From Caenorhabditis remanei (Eukaryota > Nematoda > Chromadorea > Rhabditida > Rhabditidae): a stretch of 64,000 nt of DNA. This document shows, one piece after another, positions 11,501 through 23,500 of this stretch. A model generated the notes under the pieces. The model had not been told where the DNA came from. It saw only the letters and a list, made by a program, of their open reading frames with translations, and searched no databases. Position 1 is the stretch's first letter. Every line of letters starts with the position of its first letter. The DNA is taken from assembly GCF_010183535.1 (NCBI RefSeq), contig NC_071330.1, positions 2,957,717-3,021,716 of the forward strand, written 5' to 3'. The position numbers and the translations under genes are program-made.

Positions 11501-14500
11501 GATCTCGGAAGGAACCCATTTGAAGAAGCTTGTGAAGTTCAAAAATTCTTTATGCGAAACTTCGAAAGTATCGTATTTCATGATGATGTCTCACTTGATG
11601 ATATGTTATTGGTCAACAGTAAGAGAGTCGAACTCTACCATTCAATATCTCAAAAACAGTTCAATCGATTTCTCAAGCATTGGATTCGTGGATCTAATCC
11701 AAGACTGCAATTCATGCATCTATTCGTCGATATAACTGATTCTCTAAACGGGGAAATCTATTTAAAAGGAATCAGATGTATGAAAATGAGTGAAGATGCA
11801 AAAGGAGAAATTCGTCAAAAACACAGACTGTCTGTTAGTGTTGATATGATCCAGATCAGACGGAAGGATGGTACAACTGCAGTGATTGGGGTCAACGATT
11901 CAGGGAATATTCTCCGTTTCATTGTGCTCCACTAAAACCTAATGGAATTTTAAAACTGTTTTTAACTTTTTCCATGTGGCCTTTTCTATTTCTCTTTGTT
12001 TCATAACTTGCGCTTTATCTTTTCAACTGTAACCTCCGGAAATTTTTATAAACGTTCTATACATAAACGATTGCTACAAATCACCTTTCTATTCATTTTG
12101 GTCTGCTAACATTCCCAGGACGGATGATTCTAGAGAACCTTCTGGCAAATCAAATAGAGAAAGACCCTTATTATTCCCCCCCCCCCCTCCAGTCAACCAA
12201 AAGAATCAATAATTCGTTTTGAATGGAGCCTACTTTTCCCCTGCTTCGACTACCCGAAAACGTCATCTTAGAAGTTATCAAGAATATGGCTATAGATCCA
12301 TTGTGAGTTTACAACATATGTTAGGGACATACTCAACACCGTTCGGGCTGGGGGGCTGGGGCAACATCAAAGTTGTTAGAGTTTTTTTCCGAAAAAGTCG
12401 GGCTTTCGATTCTACGTCAAAATTCAATCAAAAGCTAGTAATACATCATAAATTTGTATTTTTATTTGATTTGAAATTGGAAAAATTCAAATTTTTGGTA
12501 CAAAGAATGGTTAACTTTTTTGGAATCTAGATCGGACCAATTTTTGAATCTTTTTTCAGGTTCGAATTCTCCCTAATCTCAAGGAAAACTAAGAATATCG
12601 CGGCATCATTAGGAATAAAAGCTCAAGCATTTATTACCATTTGTCATTTTATTGACGTATCTGTATACTATGGACCCAGTAATAGGCTTTTCACGTTCTA
12701 TAACGATCCGGTTGATGCATTGATTCATTTGGACTCAAATCAACCTATTTCTGCTTATTCTCTCAATGAAAACAAAACAGTTCGATCATCGACTCCATTC
12801 AGTTTCAACAACTGGTTAGATCACATTATGACTGTCTTCTGTTATAATAAACCATCAAATGTGGTTTTCGGGCTCGGAAATGAGCGATTTGAGATGGAAT
12901 CGGTGAAAAATGCAATAACAAGTGCCAATTATCTTTCTGTAAATGGGGACAATGTTGAATTTCGGAACAGGGAAATTTTGGAGCATTTCAAAAATGCCAA
13001 CGAATTAAATCTAAGAAGGAATCCATTTGAAGAAGCTTGTGAAGTTCAAAAAATCTTTATTCGAAACTTCGAAAGTATCACATTTCATGATGATGTCTCA
13101 CTTGATGACATGTTATTGGCCAACAGTAAGAGAGTCGAACTCTACCGTTCAATATCTCAAAAACAATTCAATCAATTTCTCAAGCATTGGATTCGTGGAT
13201 CTAATCCAAGATTAGAACGTATGTCTCTACAAATCGATAAAAATGATTCCTTGAACGGAGAACTGTATTTGAAAGGAATCAACTGCATGGAAACGAGTGA
13301 AAATGCCAAAAGAGAAATCCGTCGGGAGCACCACCTGCCAAGTCATGCTGATATTATTCAAATCAGACGGAAGGATGGTACAACTGCAGTGATTGGGACC
13401 AACGATTCGGGAGATATTCTCAATGTCCGTTTCATGGTGCTCCACTAAATTCAAATTGAATTTAAAATTGCTTTGAATCTTTTTTCCCAAGTCTCCTTTT
13501 CTATTTCTCTTTACTTTGTTACTTGTGTTTTATCTTTTCCACTGTAACCTCCGGAAATTTTTATTAACGTTCTATACATTTACTCATAAACGAATGCTAC
13601 AAATTACCCTTCTATTCGTTTGGTCTGCTAACATTCCCAGGACGGATGATTCTAGAGGACCTTCTGGCAAATCAAATAGCGAGACTCCCTTATTATTTCC
13701 TCCTAACATAACTTCCTCCTGGCCTACACTGTCTAATATTCTCCCTAACCCTCTGCGCATTTGACCACAAGAATCAATAATTTGTTTCGAATGGAGCCTA
13801 CTTTTCCGCTATTTCGACTACCCGAGAATGTCATCATCGAAGTGATCAAGAATTTGGCTATGGAACCATTGTGAGTTTACCACATATTTTAGGAGTATAC
13901 TTATAACACCGATCGTCGCGGAATTAAACTAAAAGCTAGTAATGCATCATAAATTTATAGTTTTATTATTTAAAACTGAATATTTAAAATTTTTGGTGAA
14001 AAGAATAGGTTTTTTCTGGAATCTGGGTCGAACCAATTTTTAGAATATATTTTCAGGTTCGAATTCTCCTTAATCTCAACAAAAACAAAAAATATCGCGG
14101 CGTCATTAGGAATGACAGCTCAATCTTTTCGGATCGCCATTTCTCGTATTGTTGGAGTAACTGTATACGATAGATACTTCAATATGGATCGCACTTTTTA
14201 TAACGATTCGGTTGATGCATTGATTCATTTGGACTCAAATCAACCTATTACTGCTTATTTGCCCTATGAAAGGAGAACAGTTCGATCATCGATTCCATTC
14301 AGTTTCAACAACTGGTTGGATCACATTAAGACTGTTTTCTGTTATAATGAACCACCTACTGTGGTTTTCTGGACGGGAAATGAGCGATTTGCGATGGAAT
14401 CGTTGAAAAATGTGATTAAAAATGTCAATCAGCTTGTTGTATCTGGAGAGAATACTGAATTTCGGAGCAGGGAACTTCTGGAACATTTCAAAAATGCCAA

Positions 14501-17500
14501 CGAATTAACTCTAGGGAGGAATCTATTTGGAGAAGCTTGTGAAGTTCAAAAATTCTTCATTCAAAACTGAGATGTATTGAGATGAGTGAAGAGTCGAAGA
14601 AAGAAATCCGTCAAAAACACGGAATCTCTGATATTGAAATGGTTCAAATCAGACGGGAAGAAGGGACAACTGCAGTGATTGCGACGAAGAACTGTGAGAA
14701 TTTTTATTATGTTTGTTTTTATGTTTTGTACTAAAACATCTTACCTGTTTACGTGTGTTCCACAACTGAAATATTTTTTCAAACTATGTTTATTTTTTGT
14801 TTCTGTACATTCCAATTATATATCTTTCCATGCTTTTCTCTATCTAATTCTCTTGTTCTATGTCTTATGATTTTGAACTGTTTCAATACATGATGAATAA
14901 ACTGAACGACAAGACATCTTCCAGAAAATCTCAGAACAATCCCACATATTTTTTCAGGACTCGGTCATTTTACTCTGGTTGTATTTAAAAGTCTACGAAA
15001 ATCTAGAACCACATGTTGTGAAGACATGGACGGAACACAGAATGACGAATTGTAGAAATACCTATTGAAACTTCAAAAAAAGATTGTACACTGAGTCGAA
15101 AAATAGAGGAACTAACGCTCTCCACCTAGGACACTCAACTATTTCAATACATGATGAATAGACTGGACGGCAAAATATCTTCAAGAAAATCTCAGAACAA
15201 TCCCACATATTTTTTCAGAACTCAGTCATCGGTCAATCTAGAACCACAAGACATGTTTAGAAAATTGTTTAAATAGAGGAATACAATGTCTCATCTATCC
15301 ATCTGCTATGTCCACATTCACTGTGTCTGCACAGGTCTACAGAATCCTCTGGGAAACCAAACAATACGACATCTTCCATTCATTACCTCCTAGCCTACAC
15401 CGTCGACTATTCTCTCTTAACCTCTGCCCAGTCAGCCTCAAGAATCGATAATTTGTTTCGAATGGAGCCTATTTTTCGGCTATTTCGACTACCCGAGAAC
15501 GTCATCTTGGAAGTGATCAAAAATTTTGGTATGAATAAATTGTAAGTTTACTACATATTTTTGGGAGCATACTTCACACCGATGGGGCCAGGCCAAAATC
15601 AAAATCAAATTTCGGACCGGTTTCAAGGAAAGGTACCTATTTTTGACCGAAATTTAGAAATTTATTGGGCTTTTTTTTTTCGAAAAAGTGGAACTTTCGG
15701 TTATATTTTAAAATTCAATCAAAAACTAGTAATGCATCATAAATTTGTATTTTTTTTTAATTTAAAACTGAAAAAAATTCAAATTTTTGGTAAATAGAAT
15801 AAGTAGCCTTTCTGGAAACTGAGTCGGACCAATTTTTAGAATATTCTAGAATATATATATATATATATATATATCCAGAAATTCCAGATTTCCAGAAATA
15901 TTTTTTTAATATTATATATTTTCAGGTTCGAATTCTCTCTAATCTCAACGAAAACTAAGAATATCGCGGCGTTATTAGGAATAACAGCTCAAACTGTTTG
16001 CATCTCCATCGGTCGTTTTGTTTTCGTAACTGTGTACGTTAGACCCAGTAATATGGAAATCACGTTTTTTAACGATCTGGTTGGTCAAGATTCATTGATT
16101 CATTTGGACTCCAATCAGCCTATTTCTGCTTATTTTTCAAATTATTATAACAGAAGAGTTCGATCATCGACTCTATTCAGTTTCAACAACTGGTTGGATC
16201 ACATTAGGACTGTATTCAGTTATAGTAAACCACAAGATATGACTTTCTTGCGGGGTAACGACCGATTTGAAGTGGAATCGTTGAAAAATGCGATTAAAAG
16301 TGTGGATCAGCTTTTTTTAACTGGAGAGAACTCTGAATCTCGGAATAGGGTACTTTTAGAACATTTCAAAAATGCCAACGCGCTAATTCTAGGAAGGAAA
16401 CCATTTGAAAAAGCTTGTGAAGTTCAAAAATACTTCATTCGAAATTTCAAAAGTATCGCATATTGTGATGATGTTTCACTTGATGATATGTTATTGGTTA
16501 ACAGTGAGAGAGTCGAATTATCCCGTCCAATATCTCAGAAACAATTCATTCGATTTCTCAAGCATTGGATTCGTGGATCTAATCCAAGACTGCAATTCAT
16601 GAATCTATACATCGATATTGCTGATTTAGTAAACGGAGAGGTGTATTTGAAAGGAATCAACTGGATTGAAATAACTGAAGAGTCGAAGAAAGAAATCCGT
16701 CAAAAACACGGAATTGACGATTGATATGGTTCAGATCAGACGGAACGACGGGACAACTGCAGTGATTGCGACGAAGAACTTTGAGAAGTTTTATTATGTT
16801 TGTTTTTATGTTTTGTACTAATTGCGATGTTTGTGAAGTTATGTTTATCAGATTGTTCTGTACTTTCACGTCATCGCGAGGCGTAAAGTCCTGAGTACAC
16901 CAATTTGAATTTTTTCTTTTCGAGTTGCTTTGACTTCACGCCTCGCGATGCTGTGAACTTTCGAATTATATTTACTTTAAGGATTTTCTCTATCTAATTG
17001 TCTTCTTTCCATGTAATTTGTTTTATTTTATTGTTCGATCACCGTGAAGCAGAGATCGAGGCTAATACATAATGACTAAACTATACGACCACACAATTTC
17101 CAGAACATCTTTCTACAGAATTAATCTTTTCTGATTTTCGTGTTTAAGTTCACTTGTCGTATCTCTTGAAAAAATTGAACTCGGTGTACTTCTTGCACCT
17201 TGCGATATTATTCAAAAAATGGTTTTCCGGACATGAATGAAAAAGCCCTATTAACTATTATTTTTACAAGTTATAACAAGTTATATAAATAGAAGAATGC
17301 TACGTCTCACTTATCCATCTGATATGTCCACATTCACTTCACACTATATCTGCAGAGGTCTACAGAATCCTCTGGGAAACCAAACAGTACGTCACCTTCC
17401 ATTCATTACCTCCTAGCCAACACCGTCGACTGTTCTCTCTAACCCACTGCCCAGTCAACCACAGGAATCAATAATTCGTTTCGAATGGAGCCTACTTTTC

Positions 17501-20500
17501 CGCTATTTCGATTACCCGAGAATGCCATCTTAGAAGTGATCAAGTATTTGGCTATAGATCCATTGTGAGTTTACTACATGCTCCAGGAACATACTTAACA
17601 CCGATCGTCTCTGTCGGACCAATTTTTCGAATCTTTTTTCAGGTTTGAATTCTCCCTAATCTCCACAAAAACAAAGAATATTTCGACATCATTAGGAATA
17701 ACAGCTCAAGCTATTCGTATCGCCATTTCTCGTGATGTTGGAGTAACTGTATACGGTAGATACTTCAATATGAATTGCACTTTTTATAACGATTCGGTTG
17801 ATGCATTGATTCATTTGGACTCAAATCAACCTATTTCTGCTCATTATCGCGATCGCTATGAATGGAGAACAGTTCGATCATTCACTCCATTATTCAGTTT
17901 CAACAACTGGTTGGATCACATTAAGACTGTATTCTGTTATAATAAACCACCAAATGTGGTTATCTGGGACGGAAATGAGAGATTTGAGATGAAATCGTTG
18001 AAAAATGTGATCAAAAGTGCCAATCGCCTTGCTTTAGCTGGAGACAATACTGAATTTCGATGCAGGGAAATTTTGGAACATTTCAAAAATGCCAACGAAC
18101 TAGATCTCGGAAGGAACCCATTTGAAGAAGCTTGTGAAGTTCAAAAATTCTTTATGCGAAACTTCGAAAGTATCGTATTTCATGATGATGTCTCACTTGA
18201 TGATATGTTATTGGTCAACAGTAAGAGAGTCGAACTCTACCATTCAATATCTCAAAAACAGTTCAATCGATTTCTCAAGCATTGGATTCGTGGATCTAAT
18301 CCAAGACTGCAATTCATGCATCTATTCGTCGATATAACTGATTCTCTAAACGGGGAAATCTATTTAAAAGGAATCAGATGTATGAAAATGAGTGAAGATG
18401 CAAAAGGAGAAATTCGTCAAAAACACAGACTGTCTGTTAGTGTTGATATGATCCAGATCAGACGGAAGGATGGTACAACTGCAGTGATTGGGGTCAACGA
18501 TTCAGGGAATATTCTCCGTTTCATTGTGCTCCACTAAAACCTAATGGAATTTTAAAACTGTTTTTAACTTTTTCCATGTGGCCTTTTCTATTTCTCTTTG
18601 TTTCATAACTTGCGCTTTATCTTTTCAACTGTAACCTCCGGAAATTTTTATAAACGTTCTATACATAAACGATTGCTACAAATCACCTTTCTATTCATTT
18701 TGGTCTGCTAACATTCCCAGGACGGATGATTCTAGAGAACCTTCTGGCAAATCAAATAGAGAAAGACCCTTATTATTCCCCCCCCCCCCCCCCCTCCAGT
18801 CAGCCACAAGAATCAATAATCCGTTTCGAATGGAGCCTACTTTTCCCCTGCTTCGACTACCCGAGAACATCGTCTTAGATGTGATCAAGAATATGGCTAT
18901 AGATCCATTGTGAGTTTACAACATATGTTAGGAACATACTCAACATTGTTCGGGGTGGGGCAACATCAAAGTTGTTAGAGTTTTTTTCCGAAAAAGTCGG
19001 ACTTTCGATTCTACGTCAAAATTCAATACAAAGCTAGTAATACATCATAAATTTGTATTTTTATTTGATTTAAAATTGGAAAAATTCAAATTTTGGTACA
19101 AAGAATGGTTAACCTTTTTGGAATCTAGATCGGACCAATTTTTGAATCTTTTTTCAGGTTCGAATTCTCCCTAATCTCAAGGAAAACTAAGAATATCGCG
19201 GCATCATTAGGAATAACAGCTCAAGCATTTATTACCATTTGTCATTTTATTGACGTATCTGTATACTATGGACGCAGTTCTAGGCTTTTCACGTTCTATA
19301 ACGATCCGGTTGATGAAGATGCATTGATTCATTTGGACTCAAATCAACCTATTTCTGCTTATTCTCTCAATGAAAACAAAACAGTTCGATCATCGACTCC
19401 ATTCAGTTTCAACAACTGGTTAGATCACATTATGACTGTCTTCTGTTATAATAAACCATCAAATGTGGTTTTCGGGCTCGGAAATGAGCGATTTGAGATG
19501 GAATCGGTGAAAAATGCAATAACAAGTGCCAATTATCTTTCTGTAAATGGGGACAATGTTGAATTTCGGAACAGGGAAATTTTGGAGCATTTCAAAAATG
19601 CCAACGAATTAAATCTAGGAAGGAATCCATTTGAAGAAGCTTGTGAAGTTCAAAAAATCTTTATTCGAAACTTCGAAAGTATCACATTTCATGATGATGT
19701 CTCACTTGATGACATGTTATTGGCCAACAGTAAGAGAGTCGAACTCTACCGTTCAATATCTCAAAAACAATTCAATCAATTTCTCAAGCATTGGATTTGT
19801 GGATCTAATCCAAGATTAGAACGTATGTCTCTACAAATCGATAAAAATGATTCCTTGAACGGAGAACTGTATTTGAAAGGAATCAACTGCATGGAAACGA
19901 GTGAAAATGCCAAAAGAGAAATCCGTCGGGAGCACCACCTGCCAAGTCATGCTGATATTATTCAAATCAGACGGAAGGATGGTACAACCATACTTGCAAA
20001 CCGGGCCGAAACGGGCCGACACGGGCCGGCGCGTAACTCGCTTCAAACTCAATATTATGAGCTGAAAAATATACCAAAATGTAGATCTCGACGAGTTCTA
20101 TCTCCGTGACCTAATTCGGGCCGGATAGCTATTAGTTAATGTTCCGCGGGCCGGGAAAAAGTGCCAAAAAACGCGAAAATGGCCAAAAAAGCCATTCTAG
20201 CCCGGCCCGCGGCATATTAACGAATTGACATCCGGCCCGTAGTAGGTCACGGACATAGAACTCGTCGAGATCTACATTTTGATATATTTTGCAGATCATA
20301 ATATTGAGTTTGAAGCGAGTTACCCGCCGGCCCGTGTCGGCCCGTTTCGGCCCGGTTTGCAAGTATGGGTACAACTGCAGTGATTGGGACCAACGATTCG
20401 GGAGATATTCTCAATGTCCGTTTCATGGTGCTCCACTAAATTCAAATTGAATTTAAAATTGCTTTGAATCTTTTTTTCCAAGTCTCCTTTTCTATTTCTC

Positions 20501-23500
20501 TTTACTTTGTTACTTGTGTTTTATCTTTTCCACTGTAACCTCCGGAAATTTTTATTAACGTTCTATACATTTACTCATAAACGAATGCTACAAATTACCC
20601 TTCTATTCATTTGGTCTGCTAACATTCCCAGGACGGATGATTCTAGAGAACCTTCTGGCAAATCAAATAGAGAGAGACCCTTATTATTTCTCCCTCTCCC
20701 TAACATACCTCCCTCCTCGCCTACACCGTCGACTATTCTCCCCAATCCTCTTCCGAGTCAACCACAAGAATCGATAATTTGTTTCGAATGGAACCTACTT
20801 TTCCGCTATTTCGACTAACCGAGAATGTCATCATCGAAGTGATCAAGAATTTATGTGCGAATCGATTGTGAGTTTACTACATATTTTAGGAGTATACTTA
20901 ACACCGATCGTCGCGGAATTCAACTAAAAGCTAGTAATACAAAATAAATTTGTACTTTTATTGCTTAAAACTGAAAAAAATCAAATTGTTGGTAAAAATA
21001 ATAGGTTTTTTTCTGGAATCTGGGCCGGACCAATTTTTAGAATATATTTTCAGGTTCGACTTCTCCTTAATCTCAACAAAAACAAAAAATATCGTGGCGT
21101 CATTAGGAATGACAGCTCAATCTGTTCGGATCGCCATTTCTCGTATTGTTTTAGTAACTGTATACGGTAGATACTTCAGTATGGATCGCAATTTTTATAA
21201 CAATTCGGTTGATGCATTGATTCATTTGGACTCAAATCAACCTATTACTGCTTATTTACCCTATGAAAGGAGAACAGTTCGATCATCCACTCCATTATTC
21301 AGTTTCAACAACTGGTTGGATCACATTAAGACTGTATTCTGTTATAATAAACCACCAAATGTGGTTATCTGGGACGGAAATGAGCGATTTGAGATGGAAT
21401 CGGTGAAAAATGTGATCAAAAGTGCCAATCGCCTTGCTTTAGCTGGAGGCAATACTGAATTTCGGAGCAGGGAAATTTTGGAACATTTCAAAAATGCCAA
21501 CGAACGAAATCTAGGAAGGAATATATTTGGAGAAGCTTGTGAATTTCAAAAATATTTCATTCGAAACTTCAACAGTATCGCATTTCATGATGATGTTTCA
21601 CTCGATGATATGTTATTGGTTAACAGTGAGAGAGTGACATTCAATCGTCCAATATCTCAAAAACAATTCAATCAATTTCTCAAGCATTGGATTCGTGGAT
21701 CTAATCCAAGACTACAATACATGAATCTCGAGATAGCTGATTTAGTCAACGGAGAAGTGTATTTGAAAGGAATCAACTGCATGAAAATGAGTGAAGAGTC
21801 GAAAAAAGAAATCCGTGAAAAATACGGAATTCCTGATATTGAAATGGTTAAGATCCGACGAAACGAAGGGACAACTGCTGTGCTTGTGCCTTATGCATTT
21901 GAGACGTTTATTTCTGTTCGTTTTTATGTCTTGTACTAATTGCGATGTTTGTGAAGCACATCAGAGCGAGGCGTAAGCCCGTGGAATCGCGCTCCGCCGT
22001 ACAATGGTTCGCACGGTTCCAACAAAGCCTTGGCTTACAAACCGCTCGCAACGCGACTCCGAAAAATTCTGATCTGTACATTACGGACCTTACAATGCTG
22101 TGGAAAAGTTTGGTTTATTATGTTTAACCTAAAAATGCTTTGGCACTGTGCCAATTGTTGTTCGACGAAGCGCTTTTCTGCAACTTAACGCCTCGCGATG
22201 CTGTGTACTTTCGAATTATATCTATTTTAAAGCTTGTCTCCATCTAATTGTCTTTTTCCCATGTTATATGTTTTGTTTTACCGTTTGATAATCTTGAAGC
22301 AGAGATCGGTTAATAAATAATGATTTCCCAAATTTTTTTCATCAATGATTGGTTGGCAAGAGGGAATCAAGTTAAAAAGAGAATAGGAATCGTCAACATG
22401 GATGTGAAGGATTTCGTTCAAGTTTAAAAAAAAAGTGGTTGTTTCCGTGAGCTGGCAGCTATCTTGGCAGCGGAGTTAAGAGAACAATGGGAATCCGACA
22501 GAAGAGCTGCTAGAAGAGCTGTTAGGAAAGAAAGGCAGGAGATCAAACGTCGTATTAGGTCACAGAAGAAAAAATGGGAGATGGTGCAAGAGGAGCGTCA
22601 AATTGCTAGGAAACGTAAGATGATGAGTCAAAGAAAAGCCAGGAAGTTATATAGAAGAAAGATGAAGAAAGCAAAAGATCGACATTGGCTAAAGTTTCGA
22701 GAATTGAAGTACAAGTTCGTGTTTCGTACTCGAGTAATAATGCGGCCGCCAATCTTGTGTGTTTCACCTGGTATCTATCGCGTATGGTCTTTGCTTCTTA
22801 CTTTAGAAACTTTTTTCAAAGCAAGAAATAAGAAAAGGAAATGCAGTACATGAAGGAAGTTCACGTTTTTAAGGATAACGGACACGGACATATTGAACTC
22901 TCAATTCTTAATTTTCACGTACGTTGCGTGCGTATTCAAAATAAAATAAAATAAAATAACTATACGGCAACACAATTTCCAGAACAACTGACTAGGGAAT
23001 GGTATACACATAGGCACAAGGGTTTTTACGTTCATTGCTGTGCAAGCGTTCTTCTTATTTGCACATATTACTGTTTCAGACTGAAGTAAATCTGAAAAAA
23101 TATTCAAACTTACTTTTCAATAATATTCTGCTCGCCATCGAACTCTATCACATTCTCCTCTTTCCTCGGCACCAAATAAACCGAACAATTCTTCATAATA
23201 GTATTCTCCGAGTCGATATTCAGAAGGAATGTGTCATGTGCACTCTCAATAGTCACTCCATCCATAATCAACTCATCAATCCGACTTCCAGAGAATGCTT
23301 CCGATTCAATCATTCCAATATGTATAGACTCTTTGAAGTAGAGATGATCGATTTGATACATTTTCGAAAACGCTTTCCTTTCGATTCTTCCTATTTTAGT
23401 TTTATGAAAATAGATGTAGTCAATGTTGGTCAAATAGTGGAATGCTTCCATAGCAATGACGTCGATTTGAGAGTTGCGGAACCTAAAAAACTATTATTAG

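Larger units (their letters stand above)
8660..15250. repeat. Segmental duplication, block 1 (four F-box genes)
   Basis: This block contains F-box copies A1-A4 in the same order as the block at 15250-22320. The copies are offset by about 6.6 kb: A2 to B2 by 6602 bases, A3 to B3 by 6607. Divergence is uneven. The 1.77 kb around A2/B2 looks identical base for base, while flanking DNA differs at several percent. Confidence 0.85.
15250..22320. repeat. Segmental duplication, block 2 (four F-box genes)
   Basis: Second copy of the block at 8660-15250, with genes B1-B4. It begins near AATAGAGGAATACAATGTCTC and ends past B4. Differences from block 1 include a foldback element in B3, an intact B4 where A4 is deleted, a frameshift in B1, and a longer hairpin element after B4. 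Confidence 0.85.
8162..23113. other. 15-kb intron of the LRR gene hosting an antisense F-box cluster
   Basis: The donor after 23114 (GTAAGT on the minus strand) leaves two bases of a codon. The acceptor before 8161 (TTTTCTTTTCAG) supplies the third base and continues a repeat-like protein. Everything between is either F-box genes on the plus strand or repeats, apart from a short basic frame at 22464-22853. 8162-8670 and 22320-23113 hold no recognised gene. The host intron is inferred from splice phase, not from transcripts. Confidence 0.65.
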
